Assembly (NCBI GenBank): GCA_024703915.1
Contig: CP087969.1
Span: 620,001 to 684,000 of the forward strand
Source: Massilia sp. H-1
GTDB lineage: Bacteria > Pseudomonadota > Gammaproteobacteria > Burkholderiales > Burkholderiaceae_D
Reading direction: 5' to 3'
DNA length: 64,000 nucleotides
Shown here: positions 35,581 through 46,220 of the stretch, piece by piece
Numbering within the stretch: position 1 is the stretch's first letter
How the letters are laid out: each line of letters opens with the position of its first letter
Program-made: the position numbers and the translations under genes
The notes under the pieces: generated by a model
Told to the model about the DNA's origin: nothing
The model's database searches: none
The model's input: only the letters and a program-made list of their open reading frames with translations

Positions 35581-36123
35581 TTAGCGTTCGGCTTTGAAGT
35601 CTTCGCGCTCGACCAGCACGGTGTTGACGCTGTCGGTCAGATAGATCTGGCCATCCTGGATCGTGCACTGCAGCTGCATGTTGCGGTTGGCCATGGCCTG
35701 CAACTGTTCGCTCGCGTCCGACGGAATATTGATCACACTCAGTTGCTTGGCACGCTCAAGCTTGTTGGCGATCTGCTTGTACCAGATATGGCTGGTCGCG
35801 CTGTAGCTGTAGACCACCACTTTCTGACTGCGGCCGCAGGCTTTCATCAGGCGCTTGTCGTCCGGCTGGCCGACCTCGATCCACAGCTCGATGGCGCCGG
35901 TCAGATCCTTTTGCCACAGGTCCGGTTCCTCGGTATCGAACAAGCCCTTGGTGAAGGTCAGCGAATCGCTGGCGTGGATGGCGAACGCCAGCAGACGAAT
36001 CATCATGCGTTCGTCGGTTTCCGACGGATGGCGTGCCAGCGTCAGGAGATGCGTCTGATAGTAATTGCGGTCCATGTCCGCAATTTGCAGTTCCGCCTTG
36101 TAGATTGTTGCCTTGAGTGCCAT
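35581..36123 (-). CDS. yaeQ: YaeQ family protein
   Basis: A complete 180-residue protein, one of the few uninterrupted here. It begins MALKATIYKAELQIADMDRNYY and contains RLLAFAIHASDSLTFTKGL, EPDLWQKDLTGAIELWIEVGQPD and VVVYSYSATSHIWYKQ. These are hallmarks of the YaeQ family, which has a PD-(D/E)xK-like fold; the cellular role is not settled. It lies 18 bases downstream of purU on the same strand. Confidence 0.93.
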   Translation of the reverse strand: MALKATIYKAELQIADMDRNYYQTHLLTLARHPSETDERMMIRLLAFAIHASDSLTFTKGLFDTEEPDLWQKDLTGAIELWIEVGQPDDKRLMKACGRSQKVVVYSYSATSHIWYKQIANKLERAKQLSVINIPSDASEQLQAMANRNMQLQCTIQDGQIYLTDSVNTVLVEREDFKAER

Positions 36124-36141
36124 TGATGCAATGCCCTTGAA

Positions 36142-37009
36142 TTATTTGAAGACGACAGTCTTGTCGCCGTTTTGCAAAATACGGTGTTCCACGAACCACT
36201 TCACGGCGCGCGCCAGTACCACGCACTCGACGTCGCGGCCGATCGCCGACAGCGTCTCGGCATCCATCGCATGGTCGACCCGCTCGACGTCCTGCTCGAT
36301 GATCGGTCCCTCGTCCAGGTCGCCCGTGACAAAGTGGGCGGTGGCGCCGATCAGCTTGACGCCGCGGTGATGCGCCTGGGCGTACGGCTTGGCGCCCTTG
36401 AAGCTGGGCAGGAAGGAATGGTGAATATTGATCGCGCGGCCGCGCATCGCTTCGCACAGGCCGGGCGACAGAATCTGCATGTAGCGCGCCAGCACCACCA
36501 GATCGATCTTGTGGGTCGCCATCAGATCGAGCACGCGCTTCCTGGGCTTGCTTGGTCGCCTCGTCGGCGCCAGTTGCCAGTGGCAAGTGGTGGAAGGGAA
36601 TATTGTAGCTGGCCGCGAGCTGGTAGAAATCCATGTGGTTCGACACGATGGCGGGAATCTCGACCGGCAGCAAACCGCTCTTGTAGCGGAACAGTAAATC
36701 GTTGAGGCAATGGCCGATCTTCGACACCATCAGCATCACGCGCGGCTTGGCGCGGGCGTCGTGCAGCTGGCCGTTCATGGCCATCTGGCTGCACAGGGCG
36801 GCAAAGTCGGCGCGCAGCGCGGTGTCGCCGACCTGGCTGTCTTCCAGCGCAAAATGCACGCGCATGAAGAACAGCTTCGACTCGGCATCGCCAAACTGGG
36901 CGGAATCGATGATGTTGCAGCCATGTTCAGCGAGGAAGCCGGAAACGCGGTGCACGATGCCGCGCTGATCCAGGCACGACAGGGTCAGAATGTATTCGGG
37001 ATGCGTCAT
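36142..37009 (-). CDS. purU: Formyltetrahydrofolate deformylase
   Basis: Hydrolyses 10-formyl-THF to formate and THF, balancing the one-carbon pool. An N-terminal ACT domain ([26 protein letters not shown]) is followed by the transformylase fold with [35 protein letters not shown], where the catalytic His and Asp lie. It ends [11 protein letters not shown]. One break near 36540 separates the halves. About 289 residues is normal. Confidence 0.93.
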
Positions 37010-37150
37010 GTTCAGGGGGTAGCCGATGGAGTGGGATGCCAACCTCATATTGTCGCATGCGGAGGGGAAAACCGGCCAATCATAAAAAAGCACGGGCGTG
37101 CGTATTTGGAGTATAGTTAGCGAATTACAACTCAATCGGAGACCTTTTCC

Positions 37151-38191
37151 ATGTCCACCACCGCCCTGATGAACCAGCAGTTCCGCCTCGCCGCCCGCCC
37201 GGTCGGCATGCCCAAGCGCAGCGACTGGCAAGAACTGACCGAACCGGTACGCGAGATCACCGATGGCGAAATCGTCGTCAAGGCACTGTATCTCTCGCTG
37301 GACCCGGCGATGCGCGGCTGGATGAACGAAGGCAAGTCCTACATCCGCCCGGTCGCGATTGGCGAAACCATGCGCTTGTGGCGGCGTTGGCGTGGTGGTG
37401 GCAAGCAAGTCGGACAAATTCGCCGTGGGCGACCACGTGTCGGGCGGCATCGGCGTGCAAGCCTACTGGACCGGCGCGGCCAGCGACAAGACGGCCGCCT
37501 TCTTCAAGATCGACCCGCGCCTGGCCCCGCTGACCACCTGGCTCAATACCCTGGGCATGCCTGGCATGACCGGTTACTTCGGCCTGATCGAATCGGGCCA
37601 GCCAGAAAGCCGATGAGACCGTGGTCGTTTCAGGCGCGGCGGGCGCAGGTCGGCATGACGGTCGGCCAGGTGGCCAAGCACCTGGGCTGCCGCGTGGTCG
37701 GCATTGCGGGCGGCAAAGAGAAATGCGACTTCATGGTCAAGGAAATGGGTTTTGACGCCTGCATCGACTACAAGGCGGGCCCGAACGCCGTCAAGGAAGG
37801 CCTGAAAGAACACTGCCCGGCCGGCGTCGACGTCTATTTCGACAACGTGGGCGGCGACATTCTCGACACCGTGCTCACCCGCATCAACCTGCGTGCGCGC
37901 ATCGTCATCTGCGGCGCGATCTCGCAATACAACAACACGACCGCGGTGAAAGGCCCGGCCAACTACCTGTCGCTGCTGGTCAACCGTGCGCGCATGGAAG
38001 GCATCGTCGTCTTCGACTACGCCGACCGTTACCACAAGGGCGTGGCCGCCATGGCCAAGTGGATGCAGGAAGGCACCTTCAAGAGCAAGGAAGACGTCGT
38101 TGACGGCCTCTCGACCTTCCCCGAAGCGCTGCTGATGCTCTTCGAAGGCAAGAACTTCGGCAAACTCTGCCTGAAAGTCGCCTCCGAATAA
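37151..38191 (+). CDS. NADP-dependent oxidoreductase (zinc-independent MDR family)
   Basis: Cytoplasmic enzyme of about 342 residues like YncB/leukotriene B4 12-hydroxydehydrogenase and curcumin reductase. It has LYLSLDPAMRGWMNE, GVGVVVASKSDKFAVGDHV and the nucleotide-binding VVSGAAGAVGMTVGQVAKHLGCRVVGIAGG near 37625-37720. The C-terminus is KNFGKLCLKVASE. No zinc-site Cys cluster is present. Breaks at about 37378, 37612 and 37645. Likely reduces alpha,beta-unsaturated ketones. Stands alone between purU and a repeat. Confidence 0.88.
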   Translation: MSTTALMNQQFRLAARPVGMPKRSDWQELTEPVREITDGEIVVKALYLSLDPAMRGWMNEGKSYIRPVAIGETMRLWRRWRGGGKQVGQIRRGRPRVGRHRRASLLDRRGQRQDGRLLQDRPAPGPADHLAQYPGHAWHDRLLRPDRIGPARKPMRPWSFQARRAQVGMTVGQVAKHLGCRVVGIAGGKEKCDFMVKEMGFDACIDYKAGPNAVKEGLKEHCPAGVDVYFDNVGGDILDTVLTRINLRARIVICGAISQYNNTTAVKGPANYLSLLVNRARMEGIVVFDYADRYHKGVAAMAKWMQEGTFKSKEDVVDGLSTFPEALLMLFEGKNFGKLCLKVASE

Positions 38192-38200
38192 ATTTCACTA

Positions 38201-38254
38201 TCAGGGGTCAGACCTCCATTCTGAAAGTATTTCTGAATGGAGGTCTGACCCCGA
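38201..38254. repeat. GGGGTCAGACC palindromic repeat, copy 4
   Basis: TCAGGGGTCAGACCTCCATTC and its inverse flank a short TGAAAGTAT loop, starting ten bases after an oxidoreductase stop. The stem carries compensated differences from copy 2 (CCATTC/GAATGG against CAATTC/GAATTG), so pairing is preserved. Confidence 0.9.
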
Positions 38255-38410
38255 ATCTGCAATGTGCTTGGCCGCCGGGGTAGTTGACCGCGCGTCTGGT
38301 GCAAGTTCCTGGAACTTGGCCGCCTCTTCATCGTCTACCTCCTGCTCATTCGAAGCACGCACACCATTGCTGCGATGGTGTCCCCATGTCGTTTTTGATC
38401 GAGGTAGCCA

Positions 38411-38819
38411 ATGCCAAGTAATTCCAATCGTCCCTCATTTCAGCCCGGATTCGAAGCCCAGGTGAACTTCATGACCGAGCTGACGCGCTCGACCTCCGAT
38501 TCGGTCCGCAAATTGAGTGAACTTAATCTCCAGTTCGCACAGCAACTGATGCAGGACTCGTTCGAGGCCACCACCCGCATGCTGTCCTGTTCCAATCCTT
38601 TCCAGCTGGCCGCCACCGCCGCGCATGCCGCGCAGCCGATGGTCACCCACTTGCGTCATTACCAGCATCAGCTGGTCAACTTGCTCAGCGGATCGCAGAT
38701 CGATATCTCATGCCAACACCGCCGCCTTCCTGCCCGAGGCCAGCCGCTACACGCGCGACCTGGCCAGCAGCATGGCGCTTCCCGACGGCCCCAGCGACAG
38801 CACGCTAGGCGCCAGCTAA
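38411..38819 (+). CDS. Phasin family protein
   Basis: Amphipathic helical protein of about 135 residues that would coat polyhydroxyalkanoate granules. The N-terminal FEAQVNFMTELTRSTSDSVRKLSELNLQFAQQLMQDSFEATTRML is the Phasin_2 pattern. One break near 38708 separates the C-terminal segment AAFLPEASRYTRDLASSMA. No pha synthesis genes are adjacent. Followed 18 bases later by a hemerythrin gene. Confidence 0.82.
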
Positions 38820-38837
38820 CCGTCCCAGGAGTCCACC

Positions 38838-39396
38838 ATGCCTACCCAAGGAAAGCAACAAGGCGGATCCGGCTTCGACGCGCTCGACCTCCTCAGGGCC
38901 GATCACGACCGGGTCCGGGATCTGTTTCGCGAGTTTGACAGCATAAAAGGCAACGACGAAGAGGACGAACGCAAGTCCGAACTGGTCGACGAAATCTGCT
39001 ACGAACTGACGCTGCACACCATGATCGAGGAAGAAATCTTCTACCCCGGCCTGCGCGCGGCCATCGACGACAGCGACCTGATGGACGAAGCCGACATCGA
39101 ACACGCTTGGCGCCCGTGAACTCATCAGCCAGCTCGAAGTCATGTACCCCGGCGACGACCACTTCGACGCCACCGTCACCGTCCTGGGCGAAGAAGTTCT
39201 GCACCACATCGGCAAGGAAGAAGACTTCATGTTCGCGGCGGCGCGCAACAGCGGCATCGATCTGGCCGATCTGGGCGAGCAGCTCGCCGCGCGCAAGGAA
39301 GAACTGGACGAGGACCTGTCGGCGCCACCGCAAACCATCGAGCCCATGGAGCCGCACGACGGTGCGCGCCGCCGCCCGCCACGCGCCCCCAACTAG
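38838..39396 (+). CDS. Hemerythrin (HHE) domain protein
   Basis: Four-helix di-iron protein of about 186 residues. The His ligands sit in LLRADHDRVRDLF, ELTLHTMIEEEIFYP and EVLHHIGKEEDFMF, with the expected Glu residues. A GCTTGGC miscall at 39105-39111 breaks the frame at EHAGARELI. In relatives these proteins bind oxygen or nitric oxide, or sense iron. It sits between phasin and KGG stress protein genes, suggesting a stress-response cluster. Confidence 0.88.
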
Positions 39397-39480
39397 CCGG
39401 AACTATTCATTTTGACGCTCCCTCTAAACCACGGGCACATGACCAGCCCGACACACCGATGACCACACCAGGAGACCAAC

Positions 39481-39829
39481 ATGGCGACTAGCAAAGACAG
39501 TGGCAACAAGAGCGGCGGCTCGGCGGGCAACGCAAAAGAGCGGCGCCGCACCGGCCAAGCGCGGGTTCGCAGCAATGGATGAAAACCAGCAGCGCGAAAT
39601 CGCCAGCAAGGGCAGCCAGGCCGCGCATCAAAAGGCACGGCGCATGAATTCGATTCCGAGGAAGCCAGGCGCGCCAAGCCAAAAGGCGGCGAGGCTGTCA
39701 GCCGCGACCGCGAACACATGGCCGACATCGGCCGCAAGGGGGCGAAAGCCGCCAGTCGGCCGCCCGCAACAACAAGGAAGGTGCTTAAGCAACGCCAAGG
39801 GTTCACGCCAGGGCGGCAAGGAGGAATAA
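39481..39829 (+). CDS. KGG-motif general stress protein
   Basis: Small hydrophilic protein of about 115 residues. It starts MATSKDSGNKSGGSAGN, then after a break at 39540 has GFAAMDENQQREIASKGSQAAHQ and repeated Gly-rich units of the KGG type (ARQAGRKGGEAVSRD, DIGRKGG). It ends SRQGGKEE. The KGG family (Pfam KGG, stress-induced bacterial acidophilic repeat) is linked to stationary-phase and desiccation stress. Breaks also at 39630 and 39755. Confidence 0.85.
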
Positions 39830-40172
39830 TCTTCCGCGCTAAGCTAGTCAACGCGATGCTTGCTCACGTGTGTCGCACCGGGCCGGATCGGGAGGGAGTC
39901 TTCCCCCCGGTTCAGGTTCCGGGATGGGCCATTCCCACTTCACCATCGTCGCCCTTGTCATCGCGGCTGTCGATGTAAGCAATCTCATTTTTGCACTGCC
40001 TTCATTAAGCAAAGAATAACAAACAGTCTGAAGGCTGGCTCATCGAGTGTCCGTGGATCAATATTTAATGACCTATGGCGACTTCCCGCCCATTTCTCTT
40101 CTATCCTCATGTTAAGATTTCTGCCTAGCCTCGCGGTTCATGCGATCGGCATGCACCAGTAATGGAAAGACA
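39830..40172. other. Intergenic region before the SUFU gene
   Basis: No convincing gene. A 31-codon frame at 39923-40018 would give a single hydrophobic peptide (starting MGHSHFTIVALVIAAVD). The stretch from 39990 to 40140 is AT-rich and likely holds the promoter of the downstream gene. Confidence 0.4.
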
Positions 40173-41264
40173 ATGGAATCGCAGGATAACAAGCTGGCAC
40201 CAGAACAAACCACGGCTCCCGAAGCCATAGGCCGCAACGCCATTACCGCAACCCTTGCAACCCTTTACAAGGGACGCCAGCCGAAGTATTACGAGAATCC
40301 CCATCCGTGGAAACAAGGCGGCCCCGATCCGCTCGACGGCATCAGTGTCTGGCAGCGCGCGGAACCCATTCCGCACTGGCACTACGTCACCTACGGCTTT
40401 TCCGAGCAGAATTCAAAAGTGCGCAAGGATGGCAAGAGCGGCTTCGGTTTCGAGCTGACTTTCCGGCTCGCATCCGATGCGCGCGACAGCGAGCCGCCCA
40501 TCTGGCCGATTCACATGCTGCAAAACCTGGGCCGCTACGTCTACCACAGCGGCAATGGTTTCCAGCACGGCCACCGCCTCAGCGCGAATGGCCCGATCTC
40601 GCTCGGCACGCCGACCCTGCTGTGCGCGATGGGCTTTTCGCACGACATGGAACTGCCCACGATCGACACGCCCAACGGCAAGGTCGAATTCCTGCAAGTG
40701 ATCGGCATGACGGCCGAGGAAGAAGTAAGCGCCCAGAAATGGGACACGCGCAAACTGCTCGAACTGATGCTGCCGTATATGCCGATGTGGATTACCCACC
40801 TGCACCGCGCGTCCTTCCTCTCCTTCCCTGCGATCCAGGCCAAGGTGCTGGCCGGGATGCAGCGCGATGGTTCGTCGAGCGGCATCGTGTTTACTGACCT
40901 GCTGCTGCTCGAAGAAACCAAGCGCTTCCTGCGCCAGCCGCAGGCCCGGATCACGCTTGGCGCCTACCTGGTCGGCCAGTTGTCGCAGCTGCTGCCGCTG
41001 CGGCTCGGCTACGGCAAACCGTTTGCGCTGTGCGGCCCGGAGTGGCGCATCCAGTTCGATCTGACCAAGCGTAAAAATCACTGGCGCATCGAGCGCGGCG
41101 TGGTCCGCCTGTTCGTGACCGCGGCCACCGTCCAGGAATTCGCGACCCTGCTGCATCAGCGCCAGGGTGTCTACAAGCTGCCCTCGTTCCCGTTGATCCT
41201 GTGGGACGTCAAACAGACCACGATCCGAAACGCCGCAGGCGAAATCGTCGACATCCTCGGCTGA
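40173..41264 (+). CDS. Suppressor of fused (SUFU) domain protein
   Basis: An intact 363-residue cytoplasmic protein. The SUFU pattern is clear: IPHWHYVTYGFSEQNSK, SGFGFELTFRLAS, PPIWPIHMLQNLGRYVY and GNGFQHGHRL, followed by the C-terminal half of the long bacterial form. Named from an animal Hedgehog regulator; in bacteria such proteins are often found among immunity-type genes, and no function is established here. Start at 40173 has a GGAAAG ribosome site nine bases before; an upstream ATG at 40140 has none. Confidence 0.85.
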   Translation: MESQDNKLAPEQTTAPEAIGRNAITATLATLYKGRQPKYYENPHPWKQGGPDPLDGISVWQRAEPIPHWHYVTYGFSEQNSKVRKDGKSGFGFELTFRLASDARDSEPPIWPIHMLQNLGRYVYHSGNGFQHGHRLSANGPISLGTPTLLCAMGFSHDMELPTIDTPNGKVEFLQVIGMTAEEEVSAQKWDTRKLLELMLPYMPMWITHLHRASFLSFPAIQAKVLAGMQRDGSSSGIVFTDLLLLEETKRFLRQPQARITLGAYLVGQLSQLLPLRLGYGKPFALCGPEWRIQFDLTKRKNHWRIERGVVRLFVTAATVQEFATLLHQRQGVYKLPSFPLILWDVKQTTIRNAAGEIVDILG

Positions 41265-41282
41265 CGCACCAGGCCAGCTGCC

Positions 41283-42392
41283 TCACTCGGGCAGCTGCAC
41301 GATGCAGGGCGTGCCGAGCAAACCTGTCAGGGCCTGGTCGATGTGCTGCACCAGCGCGGCAAAGCGCGCCTGCGCCAGGCGGCCCTCCACCACCACATGC
41401 AGCGCGCGTGTTTTCCGTGATGCGCACCACGGTCCCGTCGAGCATGACGGTGAAGTCCTTGTAGTCGTCGGCGTCGCTGCGTGCCAGCGCCACGGCGGCG
41501 CCGCCCATCAGGTAGCGCGCCTCGTACAAATCGAAATCGGGTTCCATCCCCAGCGCCTGCGCAAGTCGCGCGGCGGCCATGCCGTCGCCCCCGGTCCAGC
41601 CCTGGGACTCCCACAGCGCCTGGCGAAATTCAAACAGGTGATTGCGGCGCCCGTCCGCCGGCAAGGACGATGCACTGCTGCCAGTCGCTGCGCCGTTCGC
41701 AGGTCCAGTTCCAGGTCGCCAGATCGAGCCGCCATGTGTGCAGGTTGGCTTCGGGGTAGGCGTCCGCGCGCGGCATGACCGCGCCGCCGCCAATGGCAAT
41801 GGCGCTGCCACCGTCGCACAGGCGCGCCGCATGGCGGGCGATCCAGCCGGGCCCCTCGCCGGTGGTGGCAATACGCGTGATGGCAAACGTACGCAGCGAG
41901 AGCGAATACACCGGCGTGCAAGCGTGGCGGCGCTGTGCTTCGTAGCCGAGCGCGCCGATGATGACGATCTGCTCATGCGGCCAGCGTGGCCGAATGAAAA
42001 TCGAGCGGCTCGAAGACGTCCATCGGATAGGCCTACACGTGGACGCTGCCGTCCGGCTTAAGCACACGACAACGTCGTTATAGATATGGAAGTCGGGATC
42101 GTCGTGATCCTCGTGTTCGCCGCCGATGCACACCAGCGTACCGTCGGGCAGCCGCACGCGCGCCTGGCCGAAGCGCCGGAACGACCAGCATGGTCCCACC
42201 ACGGTACTGCACGGTCCCTCCAGCGCTTCGTTGGCGCGAAAGCCGCACAGCCGCGTGTGCACCAGCCAGGTCCACACGGGATTGTCCATCCGGCTCGGAT
42301 TGGCCGTGCCCGCCCGCGGCGCGCCAGGCGAGAAAGGTCGCCAGGTCAAAGCCCGGCGCCATCGCCTGCTCGGAGTCGTCCCGTTCGATCAT
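41283..42392 (-). CDS. Kelch/galactose-oxidase-like hypothetical protein
   Basis: About 365 residues, without signal peptide, starting MIERDDSEQAMAPGFDLATFLAWRAA. Blade-like units recur: VRLPDGTLVCIGGEHEDHDDPDFHIYNDV, EQIVIIGALGYEAQRRHA and GGSAIAIGGGAVMPRADAYPEANLHTWRLDL, each ending in the Trp/Leu pattern of kelch repeats. It ends LLGTPCIVQLPE. Breaks at 42310, 42190, 42030-42060, 41665 and 41408. Convergent with the SUFU gene. No enzymatic residues are recognisable. Confidence 0.65.
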
Positions 42393-42535
42393 GCCGCGTC
42401 CTATCCAGGTGGAAAGTTTTCCATTCTATCAATGTTGTCATTTATATGCCAATTGGATCGTCGCCAGCGCGGTTTTTTAATCCCTTCTATAATTTCAGGA
42501 ATTCCTGAAAATTCAAAACTCAACGACAGGCACAC

Positions 42536-43128
42536 ATGAACAATTTGACGCCGCTGGCGCAGAAATTCATCCTCCACTTCGGCGAAATGGGCAGCCGCTG
42601 GGGCATCAACCGCACGGTCGGCCAGATGTACGCGCTGCTGTACGTGAGCGGCAAGCCCCTCAACGCCGACGAAATTGCCGAATGCCTGCAGTTTTCACGC
42701 TCGAACGTGTCGATGGGCCTGGAAGGAACTGCAGTCCTGGCGCCTGGTCAAGCTGCTGCACCAGCCCGGCGACCGGCGCGAATACTTCGAACCGCCCAAG
42801 GACGTGTGGGACATTTTCAAGGCGCTGATCGAAGAGCGGCGCCGCAAGCGAAGTGGAACCGACGCTGTCGATGCTGCGCGACGCGCTGCTCGAGACGCCG
42901 TCGACCGAGGCCGACATCGTCGCCCAGCAGCGCATGCGCGAGATGTACGAGCTGATCGAACTGTCGAGCTCCTGGTTCGACGACGTGCAGCGCCTCTCGC
43001 CCGACACCCTCACCTCGCTCATGAAGATGGGTTCCACCGTCGGCAAGCTGCTCGACGTGGGCGACACCGTGCGCGGCACCTTCCGCAAAAAGAGCGAGCA
43101 GCAAGGCGCTCCGGACCGGGACAAGTAA
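42536..43128 (+). CDS. GbsR/MarR-family transcriptional regulator
   Basis: Winged helix regulator of about 197 residues. It opens LTPLAQKFILHFGEMGSRWGINRTVGQMYALLYVSGKPLNADEIAECL with the recognition helix SRSNVSMGLKELQSW. One break near 42728 and one near 42850. It is directly upstream of the cytochrome bd genes, with a one-base gap to cydP, so it probably controls them. Confidence 0.87.
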
Positions 43129-43129
43129 G

Positions 43130-43342
43130 ATGGAGCCCCGACCGAAAGGCATGCCACTGGCCGTGGCGATCACGCTCGCGCTGATCGTCAAGATCATCAT
43201 CCTGATGATGCTCCACAAGGCCTTCTTCTCGGCCCCGCAAGCGAAAAAAATGCGGATGCCCACCGCCGCCGTCGAACAGCATCTGCTCGGCGCCAGCCCT
43301 CCTCCTTCTGTTTCACCATCCGCCACCAGGGTCCAGCCATGA
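43130..43342 (+). CDS. cydP: CydP-like small subunit of cytochrome bd operon
   Basis: A 70-residue protein with one hydrophobic helix ([25 protein letters not shown]) followed by [21 protein letters not shown]. This matches the small CydP proteins that precede cydA in many proteobacteria. The last 15 residues vary. Its stop overlaps the ATG of cydA. Assignment rests on the helix and position. Confidence 0.7.
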   Translation: MEPRPKGMPLAVAITLALIVKIIILMMLHKAFFSAPQAKKMRMPTAAVEQHLLGASPPPSVSPSATRVQP

Positions 43343-44898
43343 TCATCGATGATGTCGTCAGCCTGTCGCGCCTGCAGTTCGCCGCGACCGCCATGTATCA
43401 CTTCCTGTTTGTCCCGCTTACACTCGGCCTGTCGTGGATCCTCGTGATCATGGAATCGGTCTACGTCATGACCGGCAAAGAGATTTACACGACATGACCA
43501 AATTCTGGGGCAAGCTGTTCGGGATTAACTTCGCCATGGGCGTGACCACCGGGATCACGCTCGAATTCCAGTTCGGGACAAACTGGGCCTACTACTCGCA
43601 CTATGTGGGAGACATCTTCGGCACCCCGCTCGCGATCGAAGGCATGATGGCCTTCTTCCTCGAATCGACCTTTGTCGGCCTGTTCTTCTTCGGCTGGTCG
43701 CGCCTGTCGAAGGTGCAGCACCTGGGCGTGACCTTCCTGGTCGCGCTGGGCTCGAGCCTGTCGGCCCTGTGGATCCTGATCGCCAACGGCTGGATGAACA
43801 ATCCGGTCGGCGCCGAGTTCAACTTCGAAACCATGCGCATGGAGCTGGTCAGCATCAGCGACGTGATCTTCAATCCGGTCGCGCAGGTCAAGTTCGTGCA
43901 CACCGTCGCCGCATCGCTACGTCACCGCCTCGATGTTCGTGCTCGGGATCTCCGCCTTTTACCTGCTGCGCGCGACATCCCGTTCGCGATCCGCTCGTTC
44001 GCCATAGCCATCGGCTTCGGGCTGGCCTCGACGCTGTCGGTGATCGTGCTGGGCGACGAATCAGGCTACACCGCCGGTGAGGTCAACAAGGTCAAGCTGG
44101 CCGCCATCGAAGCCGAATGGGAAACCGAAGCGGCAGCCGGCAGGGCCTGACCGTATTCGGCATGCCCAACGACCAGCACGAGCGCACCGACTACGCCGTC
44201 AAGATTCCCTACGTGCTCGGCCTGATCTCCACCCGCTCCACCGACAAGCAGGTCACCGGCATCAAGGACCTCAAGGCCCAGCACGAAGTACGGATCCGCA
44301 ACGGCATGAAGGCCTACGCCGCGCTCTCGCGCCTGAAGGGCGGCGACAAGTCGCCAGAAGCGCGCGCCGACTTCCTGCGCCTGCAGCCGGACCTCGGCTA
44401 CGGCCTGCTCCTCAAGAAGTACACGCCCAACGTGACCGACGCGACCGAAGCCCAGATCAAGGCCGCCGTCGGCGACACGATCCCCAAAGTCGCGCCGCTG
44501 TTCTGGTCATTCCGGATCATGGTCGGACTGGGGATGCTGTTCCTGTTTATCTTCAGCGCCGCGTTCTGGTTCCTGATCCGCAAAAAACTGTCGCAGCAGC
44601 AGCTGGCTGCTCAAGCTGGCGGTGGTGGCCATTCCGCTGCCCTGGATCGCCGCCGAAATGGGCTGGATCGTGGCCGAATACGGGCGCCAGCCGTGGACCA
44701 TCGCCGGGATCCTGCCGACCCACCTGTCGGCCTCCTCGCTGCAGCCCGCGAACCTGTATTTCAGCCTGGCTAAGCTTCCTCGGCTTCTACACGCTGCTGC
44801 TGGTGATCGAAATGGGACTGATGATCAAGTACACGCGCCAGGGGCCAAGCAGCCTGCACACTGGTAAATATCACTGGGAAAAGCTGGAGGCCGCATGA
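43339..44898 (+). CDS. cydA: Cytochrome bd ubiquinol oxidase subunit I
   Basis: Membrane subunit that oxidises quinol and binds haems b558, b595 and d. It starts with [28 protein letters not shown], carrying the axial His. It includes [52 protein letters not shown] and, after a break at 43918, [13 protein letters not shown]. The Q-loop region is short. The end [24 protein letters not shown] is typical. Breaks at 43490, 44138, 44610 and 44772. Overlaps cydP and cydB by four bases each. Confidence 0.93.
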
Positions 44899-46043
44899 TC
44901 TTCGACTACGTCACGCTCAAAATCATCTGGTGGTGCTTCGTCGGCGCCCTGCTGCTCGGCTTCGCCCTGACCAACGGCTTCGACTTCGGGGTCGGCATGT
45001 GGCTGCCCTTCCTCGGCAAGGACGACATGGAGCGGCGCGTCATCATCAACGTGATCGGCCCGACCTGGGAAGGCAACCAGACCTGGTTCATCGCCATGCG
45101 CATGGCGCCATGTTCATGCGGCCTGGCCGCTGGTATATGCAGCCGCCTTCTCCGGCTTTTACGTGGCCCTGATGCTGCTGCTTTTCGCCCTGTTCTTCCG
45201 GCCGGTCGGCTTCGACTACCGCAGCAAGGTGGCCGATCCGCGCTGGCGCAGCGCCTGGGACTGGGGCCTGTTCATCGGCGGCTTCGTGCCACCCCTGATC
45301 TTCGGCATCGCCTTCGGCAACCTGCTGCAGGGTGTGCCCTTCCACTACGACGACACCATGCGGATGGAATACACGGGCGGCTTCCTGGGCCTGTTCAATC
45401 CCTTCGGCCTGCTCGCGGGCGTGCTCGGCGTGGCCATGCTGGCCATGCACGGCGCGGCCTACTTGCAGCACAAGACCGAAGGTGTGATCGCGGCGCGGGC
45501 GCGCAAGGCCGTGATCGGGGCCGGCGTGGTTGCCTTCACCGCCTTCGCGCTGGCTAGAAGCGTGTGGGTCGCGACCGGGCTCGAAGCCTACCGCATCGTC
45601 AGCGCGCCCCCGCTCGACAGCGCCTTCATGCCGACCGCGAAAACCGTGGTGCGCGCCATGCTGCCTGGATGGACAACTACGGCCGCTGGCCCGCGACCAT
45701 CCTGTTCCCGCTGATGGGACTGGGCGGCGCGCTGCTGGCGATCGCCTGCAGCGCGGCCCGCAGAAGCCTGGCCGCCTTCCTCGCGACCGGCACCTCGGTG
45801 GCCGGGATCGTGCTGACGGCCGGCGCCGCCATGTTCCCCTTCATCATGCCGTCCTCACTGGCACCGGGCAGCTCGCTGACCGCCTGGGACGCCGTGGCCA
45901 GCCATAAAAGCCTGGCCGTCATGTTCTGGGTGATCGTGATCATGCTGCCGGTGGTGATGCTGTACACCTCGTGGGTGTACGGGATCATGCGCAGCAAAGT
46001 CACTGCGGCCTATGTCCGCGAAAACGAACACGAAAGCTATTAG
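44895..46043 (+). CDS. cydB: Cytochrome bd ubiquinol oxidase subunit II
   Basis: Second membrane subunit of the bd oxidase, about 380 residues. It starts [40 protein letters not shown] and has GPTWEGNQTWFI. The C-terminal LYTSWVYGIMRSKVTAAYVREN is typical. At 45553-45561 Ala-Gly is replaced by Ala-Arg-Ser through GCTAGAAGC, an in-frame example of the miscall. Breaks at 45103 and 45663. Follows cydA with a four-base overlap and precedes cydX by nine bases. Confidence 0.93.
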
Positions 46044-46052
46044 GAGACGCAC

Positions 46053-46220
46053 ATGTGGTATTTCGCCTGGATTCTCGGTATCGGGCTGGCCCTGTCGGCC
46101 GCCATCATCAACGTCATGTGGCTCGAGGCGAACTACGCGTTCGGCCTGCGCGACGAAGACACCACGCGCGAGCGCTTCAGAGCAGGCCAGCCGCGACGGC
46201 TGATCAGGCGGCGGCCCTGA
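46053..46220 (+). CDS. cydX: CydX small subunit of cytochrome bd oxidase
   Basis: Small membrane subunit starting MWYFAWILGIGLALSAAIINVMWLEAN, the diagnostic CydX/YbgT sequence, nine bases after cydB with a GGAG ribosome site. It stabilises the haem d oxidase in characterised bacteria. The reading frame as written runs to 46220 and overlaps the converging LuxR gene. A one-base change near 46178 would end it at 46203 with QASRDG, which I think more natural. Confidence 0.88.
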   Translation: MWYFAWILGIGLALSAAIINVMWLEANYAFGLRDEDTTRERFRAGQPRRLIRRRP

